The notes under the pieces were generated by a model. It saw only the letters and a list, made by a program, of their open reading frames with translations, searched no databases and was not told where the DNA came from. Below, piece by piece: positions 51,771 to 61,215 of a stretch of DNA of 64,000 bases (position 1 is the first letter of the stretch; each line of letters opens with the position of its first letter). Source of the stretch: Pseudomaricurvus sp033283335 (GTDB lineage: Bacteria > Pseudomonadota > Gammaproteobacteria > Pseudomonadales > Cellvibrionaceae); assembly GCA_033283335.1 (NCBI GenBank), contig JAWMQP010000003.1, positions 434,001 to 498,000 of the forward strand, read 5' to 3'. Made by a program: the position numbers and the translations under genes.

Positions 51771-51887
51771 GTAAATCTTTTCCTGGGTGTCGTCTGTGAC
51801 TGGGTGGATTGTTGCCTGGTCCGTTGTTGCGCGAGCTGTGGTTTCATGATTAGCATGAGCTTGCGACAGGGTTAACCTTCTCCAAGA

Positions 51888-52874
51888 TTATTGGGTCAAT
51901 GCCGCCAGGGAGCCATCGGCATGGTGTTTCAACCAGTGGGCAAACACATTGGCCTGCATGGGTTTGGCGTAGACAAAGCCCTGAATGTTGTAGACATTGT
52001 GCAGGCTCAGGTATTCGATCTGTTCCTGAGTTTCGACGCCTTCGGCAATGATGTTTAATCCGGCATCATGGCCAAAGTTAATGATACCTGCAAGAACCTG
52101 CATTTTCATGTCACCGGGGTGGGTCAAGACATCGGTAAACATTTTATCGATTTTGAGCGTCTTGACCGGTAATTCCTGCAGGTAGGTGAAGCCCCGGTAG
52201 CCGGTGCCGGTGCCATCAATCTGGATCGCGATATTCTTGTCCCGGAATCGCTGCAGCTGGGCTCGGGTGGCAGCCATGTCGGTGATATGGCTGCGATCAT
52301 TCAGTTCGATGGAAAAACAATCCAGATCGATATCGTGCCGTTTCGCCAGCGCTTGAAGCCGATCGAACAGATGGCCGTTTTCCAGCTGTTCGGGAATGGT
52401 GTTAAAGCTGACACTGAAGCCCTTGCTGTCCCAGCCGTAGGTTTTAATGTCACGGGCGATATGTTCCAGCAGCTGGTCCGTGATCGCGGAGACCAGACCA
52501 CATTGTTGCGCACCGGGCAGAAACAGGGATGGGGTTAGGACATGATCGTCAGATGGGGTCCAGCGTGCCAGTGCTTCGGCGCTGATGACCTCTCCATTAC
52601 GACTGTCGATTACAGGTTGGTAGTAGGGCAAAAACTGCTGTTGTTGCAGACCCTGTCGAATCAGGCCATCCAGGCTGCGCGGGGCTCGCAGGCTGTAACC
52701 CAGCAAGCTGGCCGCGGGCAGGCCGAGGCCGAGCGCAGCCAAAGCGATGAGTTCCGGGGTGGGGGGATACTGGATAATCAGGGGTATCAGTGCGTTCAGC
52801 CCCCAATAGGCACAGACGGAAAATCCAATGCCCAAAAGGACCACAAACCACTTCGACCGGAGAGCGGCAAGCAT
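51888..52874 (-). CDS. Membrane EAL-domain protein with degenerate metal motif
   Basis: A 328-residue protein with two hydrophobic segments at about 11-35 and 40-62, then an EAL domain. The signature ISAEALARW is intact and EGVETQEQIEYL is present. The key loop, normally DDFGTGYSS, reads IDGTGTGYRG here, so the second metal-binding Asp is Gly. The ELTE-type site reads IELNDRSH, where the usual acidic residue is changed. It may bind c-di-GMP without cleaving it, or cleave weakly. It lacks the periplasmic CSS domain of other two-helix EAL proteins. Gene neighbours do not reveal its role. Confidence 0.85.
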   Translation of the reverse strand: MLAALRSKWFVVLLGIGFSVCAYWGLNALIPLIIQYPPTPELIALAALGLGLPAASLLGYSLRAPRSLDGLIRQGLQQQQFLPYYQPVIDSRNGEVISAEALARWTPSDDHVLTPSLFLPGAQQCGLVSAITDQLLEHIARDIKTYGWDSKGFSVSFNTIPEQLENGHLFDRLQALAKRHDIDLDCFSIELNDRSHITDMAATRAQLQRFRDKNIAIQIDGTGTGYRGFTYLQELPVKTLKIDKMFTDVLTHPGDMKMQVLAGIINFGHDAGLNIIAEGVETQEQIEYLSLHNVYNIQGFVYAKPMQANVFAHWLKHHADGSLAALTQ

Positions 52875-52974
52875 GGGTATTTCCCTTCAGTTTGTCCCAG
52901 GATCCAATCCAGCGTCTGTATCCGCCTATTGGTTACTGTGATTATTGGCTAAGGTAAATAGTGGCTACCGGTGA

Positions 52975-53481
52975 TTATTGATAGTCCCGATACTCAATCT
53001 CCACAAGATCGTAACGTTTTTCCCCTTCCGGGCTGCGCAGCAGAATTTCGTCGTCCAGGCGCTTGCCCAATAACTGTCGGGCTAGTGGCGAGTCCATACT
53101 GAGCTTGCCGTCTTTGATGCTGAATTCGTCAGGGCCCACAATCTGGTAGGAGATCTCATCGCCTTCGTCATCGGCCAGGGTTACAAAAGCGCCAAAAAAC
53201 ACTTTTTCCCGATCTTCGGGTATGCGATCGACGACTGTGAGCTCATCCAGCCGTTTGGTAAGGAAGCGGACCCGGCTGTCGATTTCACGCAGGCGACGCT
53301 TGCCATAAATGTAGTCGCCATTTTCCGAGCGGTCGCCGTTTTTTGCCGCTTCGTGAACCACCTCGGTCACTTTGGGACGTTCAACTTTCCACAGATAGGT
53401 TAATTCTTCCTGCAGTCGTTGGGCCCCTGCCGGGGTGATGTAGGCCGAGCCGCGTCGGCGTGGAGGACGCCAGCGGCCCAT
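52975..53481 (-). CDS. greB: Transcription elongation factor GreB
   Basis: A 168-residue GreA/GreB family protein. The N-terminal coiled coil has the acidic tip segment NGDRSENGDYIYGKRRLREI that enters the RNA polymerase channel and stimulates cleavage of backtracked RNA. The C-terminal FKBP-like domain ends with PLARQLLGKRLDDEI and the SPEGEKRYDLVEIEY tail. GreB rather than GreA is indicated by the basic N-terminus (RWRPPRRRGSAYITPAG). Its ATG overlaps the stop of the S9 peptidase (TGATG), so it is translationally coupled to it. Confidence 0.94.
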   Translation of the reverse strand: MGRWRPPRRRGSAYITPAGAQRLQEELTYLWKVERPKVTEVVHEAAKNGDRSENGDYIYGKRRLREIDSRVRFLTKRLDELTVVDRIPEDREKVFFGAFVTLADDEGDEISYQIVGPDEFSIKDGKLSMDSPLARQLLGKRLDDEILLRSPEGEKRYDLVEIEYRDYQ

Positions 53482-55523
53482 CAGACAACCTCCCTCGAGC
53501 GTGGCTGTATATGCTTAACCTCCACAGGTTCAATGTCCTCAGGGATGGAAAAATCGAACACCTGGCTGTAGAAGCTCCATTCCGCTTCCAGGCAGCGCTG
53601 TATGCTGTGAGCCTGGCGGAAGCCGTGTCCTTCACCGGCAAAGGGGACATAGGCCACGGGTACTTTTTTGGCGTCCAGGGCGGCTACCATGGCTTCCGCC
53701 TGATTGGGGGGGACGACTTTGTCGTCAAGCCCCTGGAAGAATATCACCGGGCAATTGAGTTGATCGGCGTGATAGAGGGGAGAGCGGCGTAAATACTCGG
53801 CCTTTTGCTGGGGGTAGGCGCCGACCAGAGTATCGAGATAGCGGGCTTCAAACTTGTGCGTATCCGTGGCCAGGGTTTCCAGGTTGCCAATACCGTACAA
53901 GCTGGCGCCGGCTTTGAACGTATTTTGAAAGGTGAGGGCGGCCAGGACAGTGTAGCCTCCAGCGCTGCTGCCTTTGATCGCCAGCCGCTCGGGATCGACC
54001 AGACCCTGTGCAACCAAATAGTCCGCCGCGGCGCACACATCTTCCACATCGTAAATGCCCCAGGTACCGTTCAGGCGCTCCCGGTAGTGACGACCATAAC
54101 CGGTACTGCCGCGATAGTTGACGTCCATGACGGCAAAGCCGCGACTGGTCCAGTACTGGATCTTCAGGTTTAGCCCGGTGTCAGTTGCGCCGGTAGGGCC
54201 GCCATGGCAAAGCACAATCAGGGGTGGCTTTTCATCGCTGGGAGGAATGATGGCGGGATTGCAGGGGGGGTAATAAAAGCCATGGGCCTGTTCCTCACCA
54301 CCGCCCGTTGGAAAGCTGATGCTCTGCGGCTGACTGATCACTGAGGTCGGTAGTGGGGCCTGGCTGGAGTGGGCCAGGCAGTGCAGGGATTGAATGGGAT
54401 CGTCTTGCAGGCCGCTGAGGTTCAGGGTCAGTAACTGGTTGGCCTGACGGGCATTGGCTGCCAGAAACAGTGCTCGGTCCCCTTGGCATTGAATTTGACT
54501 GAATTCAGTAAATTCCGATGTCAGTGCTCGCCAGGCCGGTGCTTGAGCTGCGTCCCTCAGTTCAATCAGGGCCAGTTGCCACTGACCCTGTTGGCTAAAG
54601 CAGGCCAGAATGCGGTCGCTGCTGAGAAAGCCGTAGGTAGACATGCCAAACACCCACTGCGGGGTGGCAAATTCAGCTTCAAGTTGGCTGATCGGGGTAA
54701 GTCCTTCAGTCTCGACCCGGTAGAGATTCCACCAGTTGTTGCGGTCGGACACCACATACAATTGCCCACTTGGGCTCCACTGGGGTTGAAATACCGATTC
54801 GCCGGGGCCGCCGGCCACTCTTTGAGGGGGGTCGGGCAGCCCCGCCGGGCTCAGCGGACTGAGCCAGCACTCGCTGTGGTCCCAGGGCATATGGGGGTGA
54901 TCCCAGCAGAGCCAGCTCAGTTGCTTGCCATCCGGGGACAGGCGCGGATTGGAAAAAAAGTCATGGCCACTGACCAGAACGGTTACGGCGTCAGCCGAGC
55001 AATCCACGCGGGTCAGATCAATCGCTACCAGCTCGTTGATCTCTTCTTGATCACTCTGGTCCTGATCTCTTTGGCGATGATCCTCGCGCACGCACAAGAG
55101 TCGCTGGCGGCCCGGGTCCAGGCAAAAGTCGGCGTAGCGGAAGGCGCCCTCGGGCGTCAGGGCGGTGGCTGATTGACCGTCCCAGCGGTAAACCCGCTGA
55201 TCGCTGCCATTGACATAAAACAGGTCGTGGTCAGTGGCGAGATAGCTGGCGCCACCATATTCATGGGCCTGGCTGTGAACACTGATATGGTTGGGCAGCA
55301 CTTCCCGGGCTTGTGTGTGTTGGGACAGCGGCTGCTGCATAAGGACACAGCGGCCTTTTTCCTGGGGACGGGATTCAATCCAGAAATAGCCGTTGGCGGT
55401 CAATTGCGGTTCACCCAGTCGCACGCTTTGCTGGGTGAGTAAATCGCTGGTGATGCTGGAGGGCCAGCTGCCATAGGGCGTTGCTTGAGTCATAGGGTTG
55501 GGGTCGGTTATCCGGTTGGTCAT
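53481..55523 (-). CDS. Prolyl-oligopeptidase family (S9) peptidase
   Basis: A 680-residue S9-family serine peptidase. The first 390 residues are a beta-propeller (repeated WSPSGQLYVVSD-type strands), followed by an alpha/beta-hydrolase domain. The nucleophile is in IKGSSAGGYTVLAAL near residue 519, the Asp in FFQGLDDKVVPP near 604 and the His in GEGHGF near 636, so the triad is complete. The oxyanion HGGPTGATD motif is present near 440. It cleaves short peptides, probably in the cytoplasm, since no signal peptide is seen. The first ATG at 55523 lies at the edge of a 13-bp tandem repeat; an ATG at 55493 is an alternative. It is coupled to greB. Confidence 0.9.
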   Translation of the reverse strand: MTNRITDPNPMTQATPYGSWPSSITSDLLTQQSVRLGEPQLTANGYFWIESRPQEKGRCVLMQQPLSQHTQAREVLPNHISVHSQAHEYGGASYLATDHDLFYVNGSDQRVYRWDGQSATALTPEGAFRYADFCLDPGRQRLLCVREDHRQRDQDQSDQEEINELVAIDLTRVDCSADAVTVLVSGHDFFSNPRLSPDGKQLSWLCWDHPHMPWDHSECWLSPLSPAGLPDPPQRVAGGPGESVFQPQWSPSGQLYVVSDRNNWWNLYRVETEGLTPISQLEAEFATPQWVFGMSTYGFLSSDRILACFSQQGQWQLALIELRDAAQAPAWRALTSEFTEFSQIQCQGDRALFLAANARQANQLLTLNLSGLQDDPIQSLHCLAHSSQAPLPTSVISQPQSISFPTGGGEEQAHGFYYPPCNPAIIPPSDEKPPLIVLCHGGPTGATDTGLNLKIQYWTSRGFAVMDVNYRGSTGYGRHYRERLNGTWGIYDVEDVCAAADYLVAQGLVDPERLAIKGSSAGGYTVLAALTFQNTFKAGASLYGIGNLETLATDTHKFEARYLDTLVGAYPQQKAEYLRRSPLYHADQLNCPVIFFQGLDDKVVPPNQAEAMVAALDAKKVPVAYVPFAGEGHGFRQAHSIQRCLEAEWSFYSQVFDFSIPEDIEPVEVKHIQPRSREVV

Positions 55524-55596
55524 TCACGAACGTAATTCACGAACGTAATTCACGAACGTAATTCACGAACGTAATTCACGAACGTAATTCACGAAC
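55522..55596. repeat. 13-bp tandem repeat at the start of the S9 peptidase gene
   Basis: Five full units and one partial unit of ATTCACGAACGTA, at 55522, 55535, 55548, 55561, 55574 and 55587. The first unit overlaps the start codon of the minus-strand S9 peptidase, so the repeats form its 5' untranslated region. Confidence 0.92.
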
Positions 55597-55670
55597 ATTG
55601 TAGGGCAGCTGGTAGAATTGCCCAACCATGGCTTCGGCTGGACTCTATTTATTCTGGCTACTTGCTCAAA

Positions 55671-57068
55671 ATGGACGCAATAACATCGATTGGGGGGGCT
55701 GATTTGGCTTCGGTAGAACGGGTTTTACAGGCATTTCTGGATCAGCACAGCCACATAAATCGCTGGCTGGTGGCCTACAGTGGCGGGCTCGATTCCAGCG
55801 TGCTTTTGCGTGCCATGGTGGCGCTTAAACCCAGTCAGCCGATTGTAGCGTTGCATGTACATCATGGCTTGTCGGCACACGCTGATGCGTGGCAACAGCA
55901 CTGTCAGCAGACCTGTGACAGGCTCGGGGTTTCCCTGCAGGTGCACGCTGTAGACGTCCGGAATGCAGGTGGGGGCCTGGAAGAGGCGGCCCGGGAGGCC
56001 CGATATCGGGTGTTTGAAAGCGTGCTGCAGTCAGGCGATGGGTTGCTGATGGCACATCATCAGGACGATCAGGCCGAAACTATGCTGCTCCGATTAATGC
56101 GCGGTAGTGGCCCCCGTGGGTTGGCGGCCATGGCCACCAGCCGTGCCTTGAGCCAGGGTTGGCTCTACCGCCCGTTGCTGGAGCTTCCGCGTCAGGTGTT
56201 GGAGAAGCAAGCCCGAGACTGGTCTATGACCTGGGTTGAAGACGACAGCAATCTGTCGCAGGCGTTTGATCGCAATTACTTGCGCCACGCTGTGCTGCCG
56301 GCCATTCGTGAGCGCTGGCCTCAGTTTGCTGCACAATGGCAGCAGAGTGCCGACTGGTGTCGTGAGGCCGATGGCGTTGTGAATGATGTGGCCAAACTGG
56401 ATTGGCAGGCGGCCGACTGGCGCCGGGAGCGATGCGGCAGCAGTTTGTCGCTGTCGGTCTTACAGCAGCTGACCCCATTTCGGCGCGGCAATGTGCTGCG
56501 TTACTGGATGCAGATGCAGGGTAATTCAATGCCGCAGCGCATTCACCTGGAAGAGGTGGAGGCTCAGTTGATGGCAGGGCGTGAGGACAGTGAGGCCAAG
56601 GTGAGTTGGGGCCAGGTGCAACTGCGCCGATACCGCCAGCGGCTTTTTTGTTTACCCCTAAAGGATGGTTTACCCCAGGGAGCGACATTCAACGGTTGGA
56701 CCGAGTCGATGGCCGCTCCGGTTGAGCCGCAGTCGTGGAATGGGGCAACCCCGTTGGCCTGGGGCGGCGGCAGGTTAACCCTACTGCCTGTGGCCGAGGG
56801 CGGTTTCCGCTGGCCTGATGAGGGTTTCCGGGTGGCGTGCCGCCAAGGCGGTGAGCGCTGTCAGCCGCACTGGCGGCAAAACTCCCAGACCTTGAAAAAG
56901 CTGTTGCAGGAGGTGGGTTTGGAGCCCTGGCTGCGTCAACAGGTGCCATTGTTGTACCACGGTCAGGATCTGGCGGTAGTGGGGGACTTGTGGGTTTGTC
57001 GCGGCTGGTTGGCCGAAGCCGGGGAAACGGGTTACAGATTACAGTGGGATTGGGGGAATCGGCCCTAA
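55671..57068 (+). CDS. tilS: tRNA(Ile)-lysidine synthase
   Basis: A 465-residue ATP-dependent enzyme that modifies C34 of tRNA-Ile (CAU anticodon) to lysidine, so that it reads AUA. The PP-loop SGGLDSSVLL lies near residue 37. Further features are HVHHGLS, the GGGLEEAAREARYRVFE segment and MAHHQDDQAETMLLRLMRGSG. C-terminal TilS domains follow (SQTLKKLLQEVGLEPWLRQQ, equivalent to the common xxKKLFQExxIPPWxR). I use the ATG at 55671; a TTG nine bases earlier is possible and no clear ribosome-binding site is seen for either. Confidence 0.93.
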   Translation: MDAITSIGGADLASVERVLQAFLDQHSHINRWLVAYSGGLDSSVLLRAMVALKPSQPIVALHVHHGLSAHADAWQQHCQQTCDRLGVSLQVHAVDVRNAGGGLEEAAREARYRVFESVLQSGDGLLMAHHQDDQAETMLLRLMRGSGPRGLAAMATSRALSQGWLYRPLLELPRQVLEKQARDWSMTWVEDDSNLSQAFDRNYLRHAVLPAIRERWPQFAAQWQQSADWCREADGVVNDVAKLDWQAADWRRERCGSSLSLSVLQQLTPFRRGNVLRYWMQMQGNSMPQRIHLEEVEAQLMAGREDSEAKVSWGQVQLRRYRQRLFCLPLKDGLPQGATFNGWTESMAAPVEPQSWNGATPLAWGGGRLTLLPVAEGGFRWPDEGFRVACRQGGERCQPHWRQNSQTLKKLLQEVGLEPWLRQQVPLLYHGQDLAVVGDLWVCRGWLAEAGETGYRLQWDWGNRP

Positions 57069-57209
57069 AACGGCGCATTTCCGATTGAGGCAGCAAGCGC
57101 TTTCCGGTAGACTGGCGTCCCATCTCAAAGGGCTCTCAGAGAGACATCCAACTCCTCTGGCAACCGATGCCCACCCCTGTTTTTGTACATTATTTCAGCA
57201 AGGTTCTTC

Positions 57210-58847
57210 ATGACGCGATATATCTTCGTAACTGGTGGTGTTGTTTCTTCGTTGGGGAAAGGCATCGCTTCTGCCTCCCTGGGTGCCATTCTGGAGGCCA
57301 GAGGCCTGAAGGTAACCGTTCTCAAGCTGGATCCCTATATTAATGTAGACCCGGGTACCATGAGCCCCTTCCAGCACGGTGAGGTGTATGTCACCGAAGA
57401 CGGCGCCGAGACGGACCTGGATCTGGGACATTACGAGCGCTTTATCCGTACCAAGATGAGCCGCCGGAATAACTTCACCACCGGTCGGGTGTATGAGACC
57501 GTCTTGCGCAAAGAGCGTCGCGGTGATTACCTGGGCGGAACGGTGCAGGTGATTCCCCACATTACCGACGAGATCAAGCGCCGGGTGTTGGAAGGTGGCC
57601 GTGATGCCGATATCGCCCTGGTGGAGATTGGCGGTACCGTCGGGGATATCGAATCCCAGCCCTTCCTGGAAGCCGCTCGTCAATTAAAGGTCGAGCTGGG
57701 ACGTGAGCGTGCCCAGTGGATTCACCTGACACTGGTGCCCTATATTGCGACCGCTGGCGAGACCAAGACCAAGCCGACCCAGCACTCGGTGAAAGAGCTG
57801 CGTTCCATCGGGGTTCAGCCGGAGATCCTGATCTGCCGTTCCGAGCGGGAAGTGGATGAAGATTCCCGTCGCAAGATTGCCCTGTTCACCAACGTCGCTG
57901 AGCGTGCGGTGGTGCCTCTGCCGGATGCCAAAACCATCTATTCCATTCCGCAGTTGCTGAAAGATTACCAGCTTGATGAGATTGTGCTGGAGAACTTCGG
58001 TCTGGAAGCGCCCGAGGCGGATTTGTCCGAGTGGGACAAGGTGGTCGATGGCAAACTCAACCCCGAGCACGAAGTAACCATCGCCATGGTGGGTAAATAC
58101 ATGGAGTTGCTGGACGCCTACAAGTCCCTCAACGAAGCGCTGACCCACGCCGGCATCCACACCAAGACCCGCGTTAATGTGAAGTACATCAATGCCGAGG
58201 ATGTGGAAGAGCAGGGAATTAGCCTGATCGAAGGCGCCGACGCCATTCTGGTGCCCGGCGGTTTTGGCGAGCGCGGTATGGACGGCAAGCTGCAGTCGGT
58301 CAAATACGCCCGTGAAAACAAGATTCCCTACCTGGGCATTTGTTTGGGCATGCAGTCTGTGGTGATTGAATTTGCCCGCAATGTGCTGGGTTTGAAAGAC
58401 GCCAACAGCACCGAGTTTGATAAAGAAACCAAGAATCCGGTCATTGGCCTGATCACCGAGTGGGTTACCGCCGATGGCGATGTGGAGCGACGGGATGAGG
58501 CCTCCGATCTGGGTGGTACCATGCGCCTGGGTGCGCAGGAATGTCGCCTGGTGCCCAACAGCAAGGCCCGGGAAATATACGGCGATGATGTGATTGTCGA
58601 GCGCCATCGTCACCGCTATGAAGTGAACAACAACTACGTCGACCAGCTGCAGAAAGCCGGTTTGAAAATTGGTGGCTGGTCCGCCGATGACAACCTGGTG
58701 GAAATGGTTGAGCTGGAAGATCACCCCTGGTTTGTGGCCTGTCAATTCCACCCGGAATTCACCTCCACCCCGCGCGACGGGCACAAGCTGTTTACCAGCT
58801 ATATCCAGGCGGCTCTGGATCAGCACACAAAGAAAAATCAGGCTTAA
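57210..58847 (+). CDS. pyrG: CTP synthase
   Basis: A 545-residue enzyme making CTP from UTP, ATP and glutamine. The amidoligase half opens with MTRYIFVTGGVVSSLGKGIA and includes DPYINVDPGTMSPFQHGEVY. The glutaminase half has the nucleophilic Cys in YLGICLGMQ near residue 377 and a C-terminal His/Glu (FHPEF). The length equals E. coli PyrG. The ATG at 57210 follows AAGG; an in-frame codon upstream would add nine residues not found in the family. It begins the block pyrG-kdsA-eno-ftsB-ispD-ispF. Confidence 0.97.
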   Translation: MTRYIFVTGGVVSSLGKGIASASLGAILEARGLKVTVLKLDPYINVDPGTMSPFQHGEVYVTEDGAETDLDLGHYERFIRTKMSRRNNFTTGRVYETVLRKERRGDYLGGTVQVIPHITDEIKRRVLEGGRDADIALVEIGGTVGDIESQPFLEAARQLKVELGRERAQWIHLTLVPYIATAGETKTKPTQHSVKELRSIGVQPEILICRSEREVDEDSRRKIALFTNVAERAVVPLPDAKTIYSIPQLLKDYQLDEIVLENFGLEAPEADLSEWDKVVDGKLNPEHEVTIAMVGKYMELLDAYKSLNEALTHAGIHTKTRVNVKYINAEDVEEQGISLIEGADAILVPGGFGERGMDGKLQSVKYARENKIPYLGICLGMQSVVIEFARNVLGLKDANSTEFDKETKNPVIGLITEWVTADGDVERRDEASDLGGTMRLGAQECRLVPNSKAREIYGDDVIVERHRHRYEVNNNYVDQLQKAGLKIGGWSADDNLVEMVELEDHPWFVACQFHPEFTSTPRDGHKLFTSYIQAALDQHTKKNQA

Positions 58848-58862
58848 TTGGGAGTTCTGGCA

Positions 58863-59714
58863 ATGACCAATAAAGTGATTCAGGTTCAAAATGTCGAGGT
58901 CGCCAACGACAAGCCGTTTGTGCTGTTTGGTGGCATGAATGTACTGGAATCCCGTGATCTGGCCATGCAGGTGTGTGAGCACTACGTCAAGGTGACCGAA
59001 AAACTCGGTATTCCTTACGTTTTTAAAGCCTCTTTCGATAAGGCCAATCGTTCATCCATTCACTCCTACCGTGGACCGGGTATGGAAGAGGGGTTGAAGA
59101 TCTTTGCTGAAATCAAAAGCACCTTCAATGTGCCGGTGATTACGGATGTGCACGAAATTGATCAGTGTCAGCCGGTTGCCGATGTCTGTGATGTGATTCA
59201 ATTGCCGGCGTTTCTGGCGCGTCAAACTGATCTGGTGGCGGCAATGGCCAAAACCGGCGCGGCCATTAACATCAAAAAGCCCCAGTTCCTGAGTGCCGGG
59301 CAGATGAAAAATATCGTCGACAAGTTTGCCGAGTGTGGCAACGAACAGGTGATGTTGTGCGAGCGGGGCAGCTGCTTTGGCTACGACAACCTGGTTGTGG
59401 ATATGCTGGGCTTTCGCACCATGAAAGAAGTAAGTGGTGGTGCCCCGGTGATATTTGACGTTACCCACGCCCTGCAGTGCCGCGATCCCCTGGGTGCCGC
59501 TTCTGGAGGGCGCCGCCACCAGGTGGCGGAGTTGGGGCGTGCCGGCATGGCCGCGGGGCTGGCGGGGTTGTTCCTTGAGGCTCATCCCAATCCAGACCAG
59601 GCCAAATGTGACGGCCCCAGCGCCTTGCCGCTGGACAAGCTGGAGCCGTTCCTGGCGGAAATGAAAGCCGTTGATGACGTGATCAAGGCTTTGCCCGCGC
59701 TGGATATCCGTTAG
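58863..59714 (+). CDS. kdsA: 3-deoxy-D-manno-octulosonate 8-phosphate synthase
   Basis: A 283-residue enzyme condensing phosphoenolpyruvate with arabinose 5-phosphate to make KDO-8-phosphate for lipopolysaccharide. Features: KASFDKANRSSIHSYRGPG, ITDVHEIDQCQPVADVCDVI, QLPAFLARQTDLV, NIKKPQFLSAGQMKN and the VTHALQCRDPLGAASGGRR segment. It has the metal-independent type sequence CERGSCFGYDNLVVDM. It starts 15 bp after pyrG with GGGAG upstream of the ATG. Confidence 0.97.
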   Translation: MTNKVIQVQNVEVANDKPFVLFGGMNVLESRDLAMQVCEHYVKVTEKLGIPYVFKASFDKANRSSIHSYRGPGMEEGLKIFAEIKSTFNVPVITDVHEIDQCQPVADVCDVIQLPAFLARQTDLVAAMAKTGAAINIKKPQFLSAGQMKNIVDKFAECGNEQVMLCERGSCFGYDNLVVDMLGFRTMKEVSGGAPVIFDVTHALQCRDPLGAASGGRRHQVAELGRAGMAAGLAGLFLEAHPNPDQAKCDGPSALPLDKLEPFLAEMKAVDDVIKALPALDIR

Positions 59715-59807
59715 GAACGGTTATTGCCTGCCCTAAATTACAAAATTGATTAACCCGAGAAGCCCGCCGAGAGCCTCTCAACCAAAACAAACGGAGAGTT
59801 TGCTGAA

Positions 59808-61100
59808 ATGAGTAAGATTGTTGATGTCAAAGCCTACGAGGTGCTGGATTCACGTGGTAACCCCACGGTCAATGCCGACGTCATTCTGGAGTCCGGTGTG
59901 GTTGGCTCCGCATGCGCGCCTTCCGGTGCATCAACGGGTTCTCGCGAAGCTCTGGAATTGCGTGATGGCGACAAGAGTCGCTACCTGGGTAAAGGTGTGC
60001 TGAAGGCTGTTGAGAACGTGAATACCGCCATCAAGGATTTGCTGGTGGGTATGGATGCAGCCGATCAACGCGCCCTGGATAAAGCCATGATTGACGCCGA
60101 CGGCACTGACAATAAAGCCAATTTCGGTGCCAATGCCATTCTGGCGGTGTCACTGGCGGCTGCCAAAGCTGCCGCGACCGATAAAGGTATTCCGCTGTAC
60201 GCTCACATTGCCGAAGTCAATGGCACTGCCGGCCAGTACACCATGCCCGTGCCCATGATGAACATCCTTAACGGTGGTGAGCACGCCGACAACAACGTCG
60301 ACATTCAGGAATTTATGGTGCAGCCGGTTGCCGCCAAAACTTTTGCCGAAGCCCTGCAGGTGGGTGCCGAGATCTTCCACTCGCTGAAGAAAGTGCTGAG
60401 CGCCAAAGGCCTGAACACCGCTGTGGGTGACGAAGGTGGTTTTGCCCCGAACCTGGCATCCAACGCCGATGCCCTGGCGGTAATCAAAGAGGCCACCGAG
60501 CAGGCCGGCTACAAGCTGGGCACCGACGTGACCCTGGCCCTGGACTGCGCCTCTTCCGAATTCTACAAAGATGGCAAATACGACCTGGCTGGTGAGGGCA
60601 AGGTTTACTCCTCTGAAGGCTTCAGCGATTTCCTGGCTGAGCTGTGCGATCAGTACCCCATCATTTCCATTGAAGACGGCCAGGACGAATCCGACTGGGC
60701 GGGCTGGAAGTACCAGACTGAAAAGCTGGGTGACAAGGTGCAGCTGGTGGGTGACGACCTGTTTGTGACCAACACCAAAATCCTGAAAGAGGGCATTGAG
60801 AAGGGCGTGGGCAATTCCATCCTGATCAAGTTCAATCAGATTGGTTCTCTGTCCGAAACCCTGGACGCGATCAAAATGGCCAAGGATGCCGGTTACACCG
60901 CCGTGATTTCTCACCGTTCCGGTGAAACCGAAGACACCACCATTGCCGATCTGGCGGTAGCGACGGCCGCTGGCCAGATCAAAACCGGTTCCCTGTGTCG
61001 CTCTGACCGCGTCGCCAAGTACAACCGCTTGTTGCGCATTGAAGCCGAGCTGGGTGCGAGCGCTCCTTATCGCGGCATGGCTGAGTTCAAGCACGCCTGA
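59808..61100 (+). CDS. eno: Enolase
   Basis: A 430-residue glycolytic enzyme interconverting 2-phosphoglycerate and phosphoenolpyruvate; it also scaffolds the RNA degradosome in related bacteria. Features: EVLDSRGNPTVNADV, SGASTGSREALELRDGD, the Mg-binding LALDCASSEFY and SIEDGQDESDW, LVGDDLFVTN, and the catalytic Lys in SILIKFNQIGSLSETLDAI. The C-terminal ISHRSGETEDTTIADLAVAT is the enolase signature. GGAGAG is found upstream of the ATG. It is followed by hairpins. Confidence 0.98.
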   Translation: MSKIVDVKAYEVLDSRGNPTVNADVILESGVVGSACAPSGASTGSREALELRDGDKSRYLGKGVLKAVENVNTAIKDLLVGMDAADQRALDKAMIDADGTDNKANFGANAILAVSLAAAKAAATDKGIPLYAHIAEVNGTAGQYTMPVPMMNILNGGEHADNNVDIQEFMVQPVAAKTFAEALQVGAEIFHSLKKVLSAKGLNTAVGDEGGFAPNLASNADALAVIKEATEQAGYKLGTDVTLALDCASSEFYKDGKYDLAGEGKVYSSEGFSDFLAELCDQYPIISIEDGQDESDWAGWKYQTEKLGDKVQLVGDDLFVTNTKILKEGIEKGVGNSILIKFNQIGSLSETLDAIKMAKDAGYTAVISHRSGETEDTTIADLAVATAAGQIKTGSLCRSDRVAKYNRLLRIEAELGASAPYRGMAEFKHA

Positions 61101-61133
61101 TTTGGAAACCCTTACGGTTTCATAATGTCAGCA

Positions 61134-61161
61134 AAAATGGGTCGGCTTGCCGGCCCATTTT
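61134..61161 (+). terminator. Intrinsic terminator after eno
   Basis: The stem AAAATGGG-T-CGGC / GCCG-G-CCCATTTT with a TT loop is followed by GTTT. A smaller hairpin, GAAACC-CTTAC-GGTTTC, lies just upstream at 61105-61121. Confidence 0.85.
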
Positions 61162-61215
61162 GTTTATAGTGGATCGAATCCCTTCGTTTAGGTCATCGTC
61201 TGACTGAAATCTGTT

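Noticed and set aside
57684..58982. Open frame of 432 codons antisense to pyrG
   Set aside because: pyrG is certain; the antisense frame has no start signal or family resemblance.
60150..61094. Open frame of 314 codons antisense to eno
   Set aside because: A shadow of enolase; it has no recognisable domain.
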